Below are positions 15,879 to 24,086 of a stretch of 64,000 nt of DNA, one piece after another (the stretch's first letter is position 1; every line of letters begins with the position of its first letter). Below the pieces are notes generated by a model. The model ran no database searches and was not told where the DNA came from. It saw only the letters and a list, made by a program, of their open reading frames with translations. The translations under genes and the position numbers were made by a program. The DNA is taken from contig NZ_NNRI01000017.1 in NCBI RefSeq assembly GCF_002270415.1, positions 62,001 to 126,000 of the forward strand, written 5' to 3'. The stretch comes from Mesorhizobium sophorae. GTDB taxonomy: Bacteria > Pseudomonadota > Alphaproteobacteria > Rhizobiales > Rhizobiaceae.

Positions 15879-17114
15879 TCAGCCATGGAGCTTCTGCAAT
15901 TGCTTGACAGCACCTGTCAGCATCCGCGTTCCGGCACGAAGCCCCTGTTCGCGGAGCTCTGTCGTGTTAGCCATCGAGGCGAGTTCATTGATGGCAATTC
16001 CCAGCAATGCATCCTGATGTGCCGGGGCCAAATGCGAAGCATTGGCGACCAAGGGTCCCCACGGACCGACAGGCTGCGGACCACTGGGTCCCAAAACCAC
16101 TCCGGAACCATCATTTGTGATACCGAAAAGAATCTGCGCAACTTGGCTCCACTTGTCGGACGTGGTCGCCACCAGACCTATGGTGTCAGTGTCATAAATG
16201 GGTGGCGCAACGACCGAAGCGGACTTTGAGGTGATCGAGGTCTGTTGATTTTCAGGAGGGGCCCAAGGCACGAGGTGGGTTCCGCCGGCCCAAGGTTCGA
16301 GATCTGCCAAAATGGATGGTGCGGAGCCATCTATCCCATAGGTCTGGTTGGGGTCGACCCTCCAGCTGCGCCCTGGTGCGCGTTGCCAAGTCGCCCATAG
16401 CCTATCGACATTCGAATGCAGCAGGAAAACGAATGGATCGTGGAACGAAAAATGAGGATGTCCGATGGAGCCCTGAATGTAGTCACTGTGCGCATACGCG
16501 TGCGCGATCTTCAGCTTCGTATCCATGGCATGGTATTGGCTCACCGTCGGAAGTGCATCACCAGCAGTGATGATCGAATGGTCCGACTGCATGGAGGTCG
16601 GCCCGAATACGGGAGGACCAGCGACCACGTTGCGCCAGGCGTGGGTGTGGCCATTGCCGATTTCGTCATCTTCAGATGACTCAAAATTCTGAAACGGCGG
16701 GCCTATGTCGCCGCCGCCATCGGCCGCTACGCGGTTGATTCCTGCACTGCCGTCATCGCCCATGAAGTTTGGGTCCATCAAATTGACCGTCCCGCCTTGG
16801 CCGTCGGGAGAGGCTCGGGGATCCGTTGTCCAATCCCAATAGTGGAGGGACAGCCTTGCGTCGAATTGTCTGAGCAGCGCCTCCAATTTGTCGCAGATAA
16901 CACGATGCCATGGCAGGAATGCTGGTCCGACATGCACGTCCTGACCCGCAAGATGAGCATCCTTGTGTACCTGCTCTTGCTTGTCCCAGAAACTTACCCC
17001 GTCTGAAAAAACGTATGGCGCGGCGTCAATGGCCACGAACGCATCGCGTAGGAGCGTTCTTTCCTGAGCGGAGACTGTAGCTACATTTCTGCGGATACCA
17101 TCACCAAGTGCCAT
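15879..17114 (-). CDS. Tyrosinase-family binuclear copper oxidase
   Basis: 411 residues from ATG 17114, preceded by GAAGAGGA at good spacing. It oxidises phenols (monophenol or o-diphenol to quinone) with a type 3 copper pair. CuA ligands are candidates among H50/H54, H61 and H70 (in FLPWHR), followed by LHYWDWTTDP, a strong family signature. CuB ligands are H205 and H209 (HAYAH) and H233 in FLLHSNVDRLW, preceded by FHDPF. No signal peptide is present, so the enzyme is cytosolic or needs a carrier ('caddie') protein, none of which is adjacent. Rhizobial tyrosinases make melanin from tyrosine-related phenols, and a melanin or phenolic-detoxification role is likely. It lies in the island between the IS110 element and the integrase. 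Confidence 0.88.
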   Translation of the reverse strand: MALGDGIRRNVATVSAQERTLLRDAFVAIDAAPYVFSDGVSFWDKQEQVHKDAHLAGQDVHVGPAFLPWHRVICDKLEALLRQFDARLSLHYWDWTTDPRASPDGQGGTVNLMDPNFMGDDGSAGINRVAADGGGDIGPPFQNFESSEDDEIGNGHTHAWRNVVAGPPVFGPTSMQSDHSIITAGDALPTVSQYHAMDTKLKIAHAYAHSDYIQGSIGHPHFSFHDPFVFLLHSNVDRLWATWQRAPGRSWRVDPNQTYGIDGSAPSILADLEPWAGGTHLVPWAPPENQQTSITSKSASVVAPPIYDTDTIGLVATTSDKWSQVAQILFGITNDGSGVVLGPSGPQPVGPWGPLVANASHLAPAHQDALLGIAINELASMANTTELREQGLRAGTRMLTGAVKQLQKLHG

Positions 17115-17370
17115 GGGATCAATCCTCTTCAAAATCGAGAAATGTACGGTGGAGCACGAAATATTACGGAGAAGTCAGCAACCATACGAGTAAAATAGAA
17201 GGGTTTCAACATCCATATGGCAAATAGCGCTTGTTAGCATACGATGAGTTTGGGTTATCCGACTAGAACAAGGTGGCATAGCAAGTCTTTGAAAAACTGG
17301 CGCACCTGAAAGGACACGAATTTGTGAACTCTGACATTGGAGGACAAACGTTCCCCTTTTGTTGAAGCCG

Positions 17371-18687
17371 CTAATCCTTGCCGCTTATTAGATCAGAAAG
17401 CACGCGCCGGCTTGGAACTACGGGCCAAGAGCGAGCGAGGGGGTTCGTTTCTTTCCTTCCCAAGCGTCCGGCTTCGAGCATCCGACGTGAGATCACCTCC
17501 TGCTGCTGGCGCAGGTGGTCGCTCAGCAGCTTGTTGCGCGTGATGTAACCTGCATTCACGCCCGGGATGGAGTGGTTCATCAGAAGATGGACGTCCAACT
17601 CCGCAACGCCAGCGGCTTGGGCGATTGTCCGGAAAGTCTGCCGCAGGTCATTCCCCCATTTCGACAGATCGCAGCGTTTCTCCTTGTGCTCGATGACGTG
17701 ACCGCGTTCGCTCTCTGCTGGGAATAGCCAGTCACGCGATTGCTCGGCGTAGAGAGCCCGACCAATGCGCACCACTCGAACCAGGCAGCGGATCATAGCT
17801 CGCGAAAGCGGTATGTCGAATGCCTTGACCTCACCACCCTTCGGCTTGGGTATGTGCAGGACACGTGCGCGAAAGTCGACATGTTCAACCCGCGCCTTCC
17901 TGATCGCTTCAGGGCGATGGCCTGACAGCAGCATGAACAGATGGAGTTCTCGACGAACTGGGTTCTTCAAGGCCGCGAGTTGTGTGAACCATTCCTCCAG
18001 ATCCGAAAGCCCGAGCGCGGTGTTGCGCCGATGTTCGGCATTCCAGTCTATGGCCGAGACCGGGTTGTCCGCAGGCAGCGTGCGGGCAACCTTGCGAGCA
18101 TGATTGTAGACGGCCCGTAGCGTCCGCATGCAGCCGTTGGCTATATAGGCGCCGTTTTCCTTGGTGAGTGTCTCGTGCCGCACAGTCACGAGGGAAGGAT
18201 CGTTGCCCAGCTTGGAAAGCGGCTCGTCAAGCCAATCGGCCAACAGCCGCTCGATATGATCACGATAGTTGTTGATCGTCCCATCGCTTCGGCCTTTGTT
18301 CTTCATATGCCCGTCGCGGTAGCGTTCCCAAGCAATGCGCAGCGTCGGGTCCGTAATCGATGGCAAATCAACCGCTACAGCTTCGCCGTCCCGCTTGCGC
18401 GTCGACGCGCGAGGGTCCACGCCGTTGGCGATCTTCCCGAGAATGTCCTTGGCCTTCGCCCGCGCCGCGCGCGTCGTGAGTTCTCCGACGTCGGCAACCT
18501 TCATCCGGACGGAAAGACGCTTGCCCGCCTTCATTCGATCACCCTGGACAACGAACGTCTTTTTCCGTTTGCCCACGAGCACCATGAAGCCCGGCAGGTC
18601 GCTGTCCCGAGCAAGATATTGGCCCGAGGACGCCTGCTGGAGGCTTGCAACGGCGCGGTCTGTAAGGGCGAGTCGAAGGTCTGTCAT
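17371..18687 (-). CDS. Tyrosine recombinase (island integrase with DUF4102-type N-terminal domain)
   Basis: 438 residues from ATG 18687. The N-terminal LARDSDLPGFMVLVGKRKKT is the DUF4102-like arm-binding domain. A core-binding domain follows (about 110-220), then the catalytic domain: LSGHRPEAI (first Arg), NDLRQTFRT (second Arg), LLMNHS (His) and GYITR (Tyr). The usual H-x-x-R second box reads N-x-x-R, a departure from consensus. The gene begins 179 bases from the tRNA-Arg 3' fragment and reads away from it, as expected for an integrase at the end of its element. No excisionase gene is seen next to it. A directly repeated 10-mer lies just 5' of its start. Confidence 0.9.
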   Translation of the reverse strand: MTDLRLALTDRAVASLQQASSGQYLARDSDLPGFMVLVGKRKKTFVVQGDRMKAGKRLSVRMKVADVGELTTRAARAKAKDILGKIANGVDPRASTRKRDGEAVAVDLPSITDPTLRIAWERYRDGHMKNKGRSDGTINNYRDHIERLLADWLDEPLSKLGNDPSLVTVRHETLTKENGAYIANGCMRTLRAVYNHARKVARTLPADNPVSAIDWNAEHRRNTALGLSDLEEWFTQLAALKNPVRRELHLFMLLSGHRPEAIRKARVEHVDFRARVLHIPKPKGGEVKAFDIPLSRAMIRCLVRVVRIGRALYAEQSRDWLFPAESERGHVIEHKEKRCDLSKWGNDLRQTFRTIAQAAGVAELDVHLLMNHSIPGVNAGYITRNKLLSDHLRQQQEVISRRMLEAGRLGRKETNPLARSWPVVPSRRVLSDLISGKD

Positions 18688-18690
18688 GAA

Positions 18691-18711
18691 ATTAGTACGG
18701 GATTAGTACGG
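18691..18711 (+). promoter_or_regulatory. Tandem 10-bp repeat at the integrase start
   Basis: ATTAGTACGG occurs twice with an 11-base period, ending three bases before the integrase ATG on the other strand. No Shine-Dalgarno is visible there, so the repeat covers the translation initiation region. It could be an operator for integrase autoregulation or arm-type integrase binding sites. Confidence 0.4.
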
Positions 18712-18865
18712 CAATTGCGTGGTGTTGCTACCGGATGGATCTGTTGGTCTGTCGACGCTATCATAGCAGCGCAGTTCGAAAATTGCAACAATTTGAATAT
18801 GTTAATAGTAGCCTAATCGTACAACGACCGGCATTGGGAAACAATAGGAAAGGCCATCTGGCAAA

Positions 18866-18910
18866 TTCCTAATCTGTAGGTCACAGGTTCGATTCCTGTC
18901 GGGATCACCA
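18866..18910 (+). repeat. Attachment site: 3' half of tRNA-Arg(CCT) left by island integration
   Basis: From 18866 the sequence reads as a tRNA 3' half: anticodon loop TTCCTAA (anticodon CCT), stem TCTGT, variable AGGTC, T-arm ACAGG-TTCGATT-CCTGT, acceptor CGGGATC, then ACCA. The 5' side does not continue as tRNA: the expected ACAGA stem strand is replaced by GCAAA. The gene half is therefore not functional. This is the classic duplicated core left where an element integrates into a tRNA gene. Its orientation places the element to the left and the restored full tRNA beyond position 1. Confidence 0.8.
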
Positions 18911-18938
18911 ATCACTCACAGCAAATATGGTGCTGTCG

Positions 18939-19166
18939 CTAGCCGATCAGTTTCAGCAGATCCTTGTAGCGCGGATGGCTGCGGATGGGATCGAAATCCG
19001 AATCGTTCTTGAACCATGATTTCATGTGGTCCCCTACCAGCCGCAAATAGGGCTCCAGCAGGTCGATGCACAGGAGCGCCGACAGCGTGCCGGCTTCGTC
19101 AAGCCCCATCAGCCTGGAATAGCCGACCACGTCGGCGGCCAATATTGCGGTCAGGTGTCGTTCCAT
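18939..19166 (-). pseudogene. Internally deleted adenylate cyclase remnant (N-terminus fused to C-terminus)
   Basis: A 75-codon frame. Its first 31 residues (MERHLTAILAADVVGYSRLM...) equal the start of the intact neighbouring cyclase apart from one residue, and its last 44 (...SDFDPIRSHPRYKDLLKLIG) match the C-terminal end of the same family. Everything between, including most of the catalytic domain and all TPRs, is missing in frame. The first catalytic Asp survives but the GDG Asp does not, so it cannot be active. It ends the minus-strand tandem two bases beyond the stop of the intact gene and abuts the attachment site. Confidence 0.8.
19074..19166 (-). repeat. 93-bp near-perfect direct repeat, copy 1 (cyclase 5' end)
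   Basis: This copy matches 20912-21004 with about three mismatches, in the same orientation. Both begin at a cyclase ATG. Recombination between the two copies would delete the whole intact cyclase gene. Confidence 0.85.
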
Positions 19167-19168
19167 TG

Positions 19169-21004
19169 CTATCTCGCAAGCTCCAGCACCGTCTGCCAGC
19201 GCGGAAGGCTGTGCAGCGGATCAAAATCCGAGTCTTGCAGAACCCAAGCTTTCATCTCGTGGTTGGCGCGCGGCATCACCCTCTCGAGCATGTCGAACGT
19301 CCGGTCGAAATCTCCGAGGAAGCAGTGGAAGCAGGCAAGGTTGTATTGGGTCAGGACATCGTCGGGGTCGATCGCGAAAGCGCGCGCGGCCCACTCCTTC
19401 GCCCGATCGAACTCGCCAAGTCCGGCGAGCGCGTTGGCGCCGAGGTAGGCAGGCCGGGGATTTTCCGGATTCCTTGCAAACTCGCGCTCGGCTCGTTCAA
19501 CACCCCTGCGAGCCGTCTCCCTTTGTTCCTCATGCCGTCCCAACGTGCGATAGATCTGAATCAGCAGAAGCTGGGATTGGTAGTCGTTGGGGTCTATCTC
19601 GGCGGCGCGCTCCCAGTGGACGGCGGCCTTTTCGAGCTTTCCCCGCGCATAACAGCTGCGGGCGTAGAAATAGTGGGTTTCGAACAGGTTGGGATTGCCC
19701 GCGATCGCTTGCTCGAATTCTCGATCCGCTTCGTCGTACCGCTGGCCGATCGAGAGGGCCAGTCCGCGCGAGGCATGCGCTTCGGCCAGTCCGCTTTCGA
19801 TCTCGAGCGCCTTGGCGGCGTTGGCCAGTATGCCGTCGAGCGACACCTCCTCGCTGTAGTCGAGGAACAGGAAGGAGTCGCAATCGGCGCTGCCGGCATA
19901 GGCGCGCGCATAGAGAGGGTCGAGCTCGATCGCCATCGTGAACATCCGTCTGGCGAGCCGGTAGTTCAGCTTCGTGCCGCGGTGGAAAAACTCACGGCCT
20001 CTCAGATAGTAGGTGTAAGCCTCGACACTCTCGGTCGGCGACGCCTCGATCGCCTTCTTTTCTTCCGGCAGCAGCCTGACCTTGAGCTGATCGACGATCG
20101 TTTTTGTGATCTCGTCCTGAATCGCGAAGATGTCCGTCAGGTCACGGTCGTAACGATCGGCCCACAGATGCGTGCTGTCCTTGCCGTCGATCAGCTGCGC
20201 GGTGATGCGCACGCGCTGGCCGGCCTTGCGGACGCTGCCTTCAAGCACCGTTGCGACATTGAAGCGCCGGCTGACCTCCTGCACGTCGACGGACTTGCCC
20301 TTGTAGGTGAACACCGAATTGCGGGCGATCACCGACAGGCCGGAGATCTTCGACAGGTCGGTGATGATGTCCTCGGTGATGCCGTCGGAGAAATATTCCT
20401 GCTCCGGGTCGCCGCTCATGTTGTTGAACGGCAGCACAGCAATCGACGGTTTCTCCTTCGCCGGCGCTGGCTTGGGCCACGCCGCGCCGGCGAAGAGGTC
20501 GACATTGTAGACTCGAACCGGCCGGTCGATGTTCTTCAGCGTCTGCTCGCCGGTGTCCTCGAAGGAGAGATCGAGCCGGTTGCCGACATTGTCGCGGACC
20601 GAGCCGGACACCGCGATGCCGCCGGGCTTGGCGATGCTTTCGATGCGCGCCGCTATGTTGACGCCGTCGCCATAGATGTCGTTGTCCTCGAAGATGATGT
20701 CACCGAGATGGACGCCGATGCGGAATTCGATGCGGCGCTCCTCCGGCACGTCGACATTGCGCTCGTGCATCCGGCGCTGGATGTCAGCGGCGCACGCCAC
20801 TGCGTTCACCACGCTCGGGAACTCGACCAGCATGCCATCGCCCGTGAGCTTGACGATGCGGCCCTGGTGTTCGGCGATCTTGCCGTCGGCCATCTCGCGC
20901 CGATGCGTCTTGAGCGCCGACAGCGTGCCAGCTTCATCAAGCCCCATCAGCCTGGAATAGCCGACCACGTCGGCGGCCAATATTGCGGTCAGGCGTCGTT
21001 CCAT
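19169..21004 (-). CDS. Class III adenylate cyclase with TolB-like domain and TPR repeats
   Basis: 611 residues from ATG 21004 (MERRLTAILAADVVGYSRLM, the usual family start); a longer frame from 21034 is possible. The catalytic domain (about 1-170) has metal Asp D12 (AADVVGYS) and D56 (TGDGMLVEF), plus the RIGVHLGD and GDGVNIAARIE motifs, so it should convert ATP to cAMP. A TolB/FlgO-like region follows (about 195-330, IAVLPFNNMSGDPEQEYFSDG), then TPR-like repeats (about 345-600). No membrane segment is seen. It is divergent from the cyclic-nucleotide-gated K+ channel, with an HD phosphohydrolase beyond, forming a plausible cAMP synthesis-sensing set. Confidence 0.9.
   Translation of the reverse strand: MERRLTAILAADVVGYSRLMGLDEAGTLSALKTHRREMADGKIAEHQGRIVKLTGDGMLVEFPSVVNAVACAADIQRRMHERNVDVPEERRIEFRIGVHLGDIIFEDNDIYGDGVNIAARIESIAKPGGIAVSGSVRDNVGNRLDLSFEDTGEQTLKNIDRPVRVYNVDLFAGAAWPKPAPAKEKPSIAVLPFNNMSGDPEQEYFSDGITEDIITDLSKISGLSVIARNSVFTYKGKSVDVQEVSRRFNVATVLEGSVRKAGQRVRITAQLIDGKDSTHLWADRYDRDLTDIFAIQDEITKTIVDQLKVRLLPEEKKAIEASPTESVEAYTYYLRGREFFHRGTKLNYRLARRMFTMAIELDPLYARAYAGSADCDSFLFLDYSEEVSLDGILANAAKALEIESGLAEAHASRGLALSIGQRYDEADREFEQAIAGNPNLFETHYFYARSCYARGKLEKAAVHWERAAEIDPNDYQSQLLLIQIYRTLGRHEEQRETARRGVERAEREFARNPENPRPAYLGANALAGLGEFDRAKEWAARAFAIDPDDVLTQYNLACFHCFLGDFDRTFDMLERVMPRANHEMKAWVLQDSDFDPLHSLPRWQTVLELAR
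20912..21004 (-). repeat. 93-bp near-perfect direct repeat, copy 2 (cyclase 5' end)
   Basis: Partner of the copy at 19074-19166, differing at about three positions. It is the start of the intact cyclase gene. Confidence 0.85.
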
Positions 21005-21587
21005 ACTCGGTTGCCCCGCTTCCTTCGGAAGCATACCTTAGCAGTTTCCCCACGTCGCAAGCAGCTTTTCGCCGACCAGAGGAAGAATACCGGCGTTCGC
21101 ACAAGGGCAAACTGGCAAACCGCTGCTCGAATGTCCGTTCATGCCGCGATCCGCGCCTATCGCGATCGATGCCTTCGAAGCAAAGCCTTGTTGCGAGCGA
21201 ATTCGCTGCTTTGCTGTTTTCAGGGAATTCAGGCGGAGACTGGTTAGCGCGAGACTGCCGCCTTCACCACTCAGTCACGGCAAAACTGGACTATGCTAGG
21301 TAGCCCGAAATTCGCTCGACTTATCCGTAAGATAGACTGGACCATCTCTGATCAGTCGGGCTTGGTCGCCCAGCCGGTCTCTGTTTCTCCCGAGTATTTG
21401 CGATCCGTCTCTGTGTCCGGATCGGATCATTCTCGCCGGTTGTGGCCTGTCTGTTCACGTCCGGTCACGAAGCAATCCCGTGCATCTGGGTTCACCGCGG
21501 TGACGCACATCGCAACGCCAGCAAGCACCTTTGCGCTTGCCTTGAAGGCATTCTATTCTGGAGGTAGAAGCGGCTCGTGGGCACAGA
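21005..21587. other. Divergent intergenic region between cyclase and K+ channel
   Basis: This 583-base stretch must hold promoters for both the cyclase (leftward) and the channel (rightward). A GGAGGT lies 20-odd bases before the channel ATG, too far to be ideal. I found no FixK/FNR box and no convincing gene. Frames crossing it run into the channel gene in another frame and have no start signals. Confidence 0.5.
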
Positions 21588-22655
21588 ATGTCGGTACTGC
21601 GTTTCTTAAGAATATACGCGCCGCTCAACGCGGTTCTGGCTGCGCCCGGGCTTTTGGCGGTGGCTACGCTCACGACTCCGAACATCTCCGGTCGAAGCAG
21701 ACTGGCTCTGGCTGCCGTGCTCGTAGTCATTTGGGGCGCCTATCTCCTGGAACTGGCCGCGACGCTGCTCAAACGCCGGGCGGGCGACGTTCGGGACAGG
21801 ACGCCGGCGATCGCTATTGATGTGCTCGCGGTTTTGGTTCCACTCGCTGCATTTCTGCTTGTCGGCACCCCCGACTGGAGCCTCTACTGTGCTGTCTGGC
21901 TGTTGAAACCGCTGCGCGACTCGACTTTCTTCCCGGTGCTGGGCAGGGTCTTGGCCAACGAAGCGCGCAACCTGATCGGCGTCACCACGCTCTTCGGCGT
22001 CGTTCTGTTCGCTGTCGCGCTGGCCGCCTATGTCATCGAGCGCGACATCCAACCGGAAAAGTTCGGCAGCATCCCCCAGGCAATGTGGTGGGCTGTGGTC
22101 ACGCTGTCCACCACCGGCTATGGCGACGAAATTCCGCAGAGCTTCGCCGGCCGCGTCCTTGCTGGGGCGGTCATGATGAGTGGCATCGGCATCTTCGGGC
22201 TCTGGGCCGGTATTCTTGCCACCGGCTTCTATCAAGAAGTCCGTCGCGGGGATTTCGTCCGTAATTGGCAATTGGTCGCCACCGTGCCGTTGTTTCAGAA
22301 GCTCGGCCCGGCCGTTCTGGTCGAGATCGTGCGCGCGTTGAGACCTCGCATGGTGCCGGCGGGCGCCGTGATCTGCCGTATTGGCGAACCCGGTGATCAG
22401 ATGTTCTTCGTCGTAGAGGGGCGCGTCAGCGTCGCGACGCCGAACCCGGTGGAGCTTGGCCCTGGCGCCTTCTTCGGCGAGATGGCGCTGATCAGCGGCG
22501 AACCGCGTTCGGCGACCGTGAGCGCTGCAACGATGGTCTCACTCCTGTCGCTGCATGCGGTGGATTTCCAAATGTTGTGCAGCAGCAGCCCGGAGATCGC
22601 GGAAATCATCCGCAAGACCGCGCTCGAGCGGCGCGGCGCGGCACCGACGGCTTGA
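21588..22655 (+). CDS. mlotiK1: Cyclic-nucleotide-gated K+ channel, MlotiK1 (MloK1) orthologue
   Basis: 355 residues, the same length as the structurally studied Mesorhizobium loti channel and, by my recollection, nearly identical to it. Six transmembrane segments span about residues 10-215, with few charges in S4. The selectivity filter is TTGYGD, in the pore segment AMWWAVVTLSTTGYGDEIP. A short linker leads to a C-terminal cyclic-nucleotide-binding domain (about 225-350) whose phosphate-binding cassette is FFGEMALISGEPRSATVS, including the conserved Arg. It acts in the inner membrane as a cAMP-gated K+ pathway. The adenylate cyclase is divergent upstream and an HD phosphohydrolase follows. 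Confidence 0.95.
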   Translation: MSVLRFLRIYAPLNAVLAAPGLLAVATLTTPNISGRSRLALAAVLVVIWGAYLLELAATLLKRRAGDVRDRTPAIAIDVLAVLVPLAAFLLVGTPDWSLYCAVWLLKPLRDSTFFPVLGRVLANEARNLIGVTTLFGVVLFAVALAAYVIERDIQPEKFGSIPQAMWWAVVTLSTTGYGDEIPQSFAGRVLAGAVMMSGIGIFGLWAGILATGFYQEVRRGDFVRNWQLVATVPLFQKLGPAVLVEIVRALRPRMVPAGAVICRIGEPGDQMFFVVEGRVSVATPNPVELGPGAFFGEMALISGEPRSATVSAATMVSLLSLHAVDFQMLCSSSPEIAEIIRKTALERRGAAPTA

Positions 22656-22875
22656 CCGTATCTGGTGTGCAGTCCCGGGTGTGATCGTGTGTCGTCGATG
22701 TGTGCAGCACCGACAGCGGCCACGGTTTCGTGAGTGGCGAGGGCGACCGCAGCGACATTCGGTAGTCGCCGCTGCCTCGGTGGCCTCGGTCCTAAGATAA
22801 TATCTGGGAACTGTGCTAGGATGGCCGCCGCGCGGCGCGACTTGTCATGCTTCAAAGCGGTCAGGAACGATTGTC

Positions 22876-23760
22876 ATGCTCAATCCAATCTCCATCATGG
22901 CCGACCGGCTCGGCGACTATCTGTCAGACCTCTATCTTCAGTATTTCTCGCATCGCAATCCGGAATATGCGAGCTACATAGGTGGAGCGGCCCGCCTTGT
23001 CCTGGAGCGCATCGGCAATTCGAACGCCCTATACCACAACATCGAGCACACGCTGATGGTTACGCTTGCTGGCCAGCAGATCATCCGCGGCCGGCTGCTT
23101 TCGGAATCCCTGACCCCCGATGACTGGCTGCACTATACCTGCGCGTTGCTTGTCCACGACATCGGCATGGTCCACGGCGTGTGCCAAGGCGACACCGAGG
23201 ACAGCTTCGTCATTAACGAGGCCGGCGACGTCTTTACGCCACCGCGCGGCGCCTCCGACGCGGTGCTTGCGCCCTATCATATCGAGCGCGCCAAAATCTA
23301 TGCGCGCCAACGTTTTGCTTCCTCGAAGTTCGTCAATGAGGAGCGCATCGTCGCGGCGATCGAGATGACGCGCTTTCCGGTGCCGAACGATCCGGCCTAC
23401 CAGGTCACCAACACCGAGCCGGCGCTGGTCAGGGCCGCGGACCTGATCGGCCAGCTCGCTGATCCCTTCTATCACCGCAAGCTGCCGGCGCTGTTTGCCG
23501 AGTTCTCTGAGATCGGGATGGTGGAAAAGCTCGGCTGCAAGACCGCCGCCGATCTCGGCGCCATCTTCACCGATTTCTTCACGCTGCAGGTCGAGCCCTA
23601 TATCGGCGACGCGATCCGCTATCTGGAGCTAACGACGGAAGGCAAGCAGTGGATCGCCAACCTCCACAGCAACCTCTTCCAGTCCGGGCATCGCGCCAGG
23701 ATCGGCCCGTTCCCCGGCGTGTTGCAGCCGACCTCGGCGAGCCTTTCGGTGGTAACTTAA
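22876..23760 (+). CDS. HD-domain metal-dependent phosphohydrolase
   Basis: 294 residues from ATG 22876, with AGGAACG eight bases upstream; the frame is open to 22813 without a better site. The HD pattern is visible as YHNIEHT (H54, H58), LLVHDIGMVHG (H94, D95) and a later RAADLIGQLADP Asp, giving H...HD...D for a bimetal site. These enzymes hydrolyse phosphoesters, and the YHNxEHT form recalls cyclic-nucleotide phosphodiesterases. With a cyclase and cAMP-gated channel next door, turnover of cAMP is an attractive but untested role. It is soluble, without a signal peptide. It follows the channel by 220 bases on the same strand. Confidence 0.75.
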   Translation: MLNPISIMADRLGDYLSDLYLQYFSHRNPEYASYIGGAARLVLERIGNSNALYHNIEHTLMVTLAGQQIIRGRLLSESLTPDDWLHYTCALLVHDIGMVHGVCQGDTEDSFVINEAGDVFTPPRGASDAVLAPYHIERAKIYARQRFASSKFVNEERIVAAIEMTRFPVPNDPAYQVTNTEPALVRAADLIGQLADPFYHRKLPALFAEFSEIGMVEKLGCKTAADLGAIFTDFFTLQVEPYIGDAIRYLELTTEGKQWIANLHSNLFQSGHRARIGPFPGVLQPTSASLSVVT

Positions 23761-24012
23761 GAGCCTGGAATTGTTCCCTCTTTTCCGCCGGTGCCGAGCC
23801 GGCTGCGAACCATCGATGGGACGACGGGGAGTGGGTCTCGCCGTCCCCGGCCGCAACTCGACAATCCCCTCCCGCGCTTTGCGCACGCTGGCCAAGTCCG
23901 CTTGGCGCTGCGAAATGCTGACATATTCAGCATAGCCAAGGAAACGAACCTTTTGCCGCAGAACGGGCACAACTTATTTGCGTTTCGTTCCGCGCGTTTG
24001 CCCGCCACTGTG

Positions 24013-24026
24013 TTGATGTGCGTCAA
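24013..24026 (+). promoter_or_regulatory. FixK/FNR-type box
   Basis: TTGATGTGCGTCAA fits the TTGAT-N4-(A/G)TCAA site used by FixK/FnrN/Anr regulators under low oxygen. It is centred about 67 bases before the ATG of the oxidase-like gene at 24087, a normal place for an activator site given a short leader. Confidence 0.7.
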
Positions 24027-24086
24027 TGCGAAACGGCCTACGGCCCCTACCATGGTCACGGTCAGCAATGATTTTGGAGACAGCAG

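Noticed and set aside
19016..21247. 743-codon plus-strand frame
   Set aside because: It lies opposite the cyclase pair; its length comes from the repeated, GC-rich cyclase sequence, and the protein resembles nothing known.
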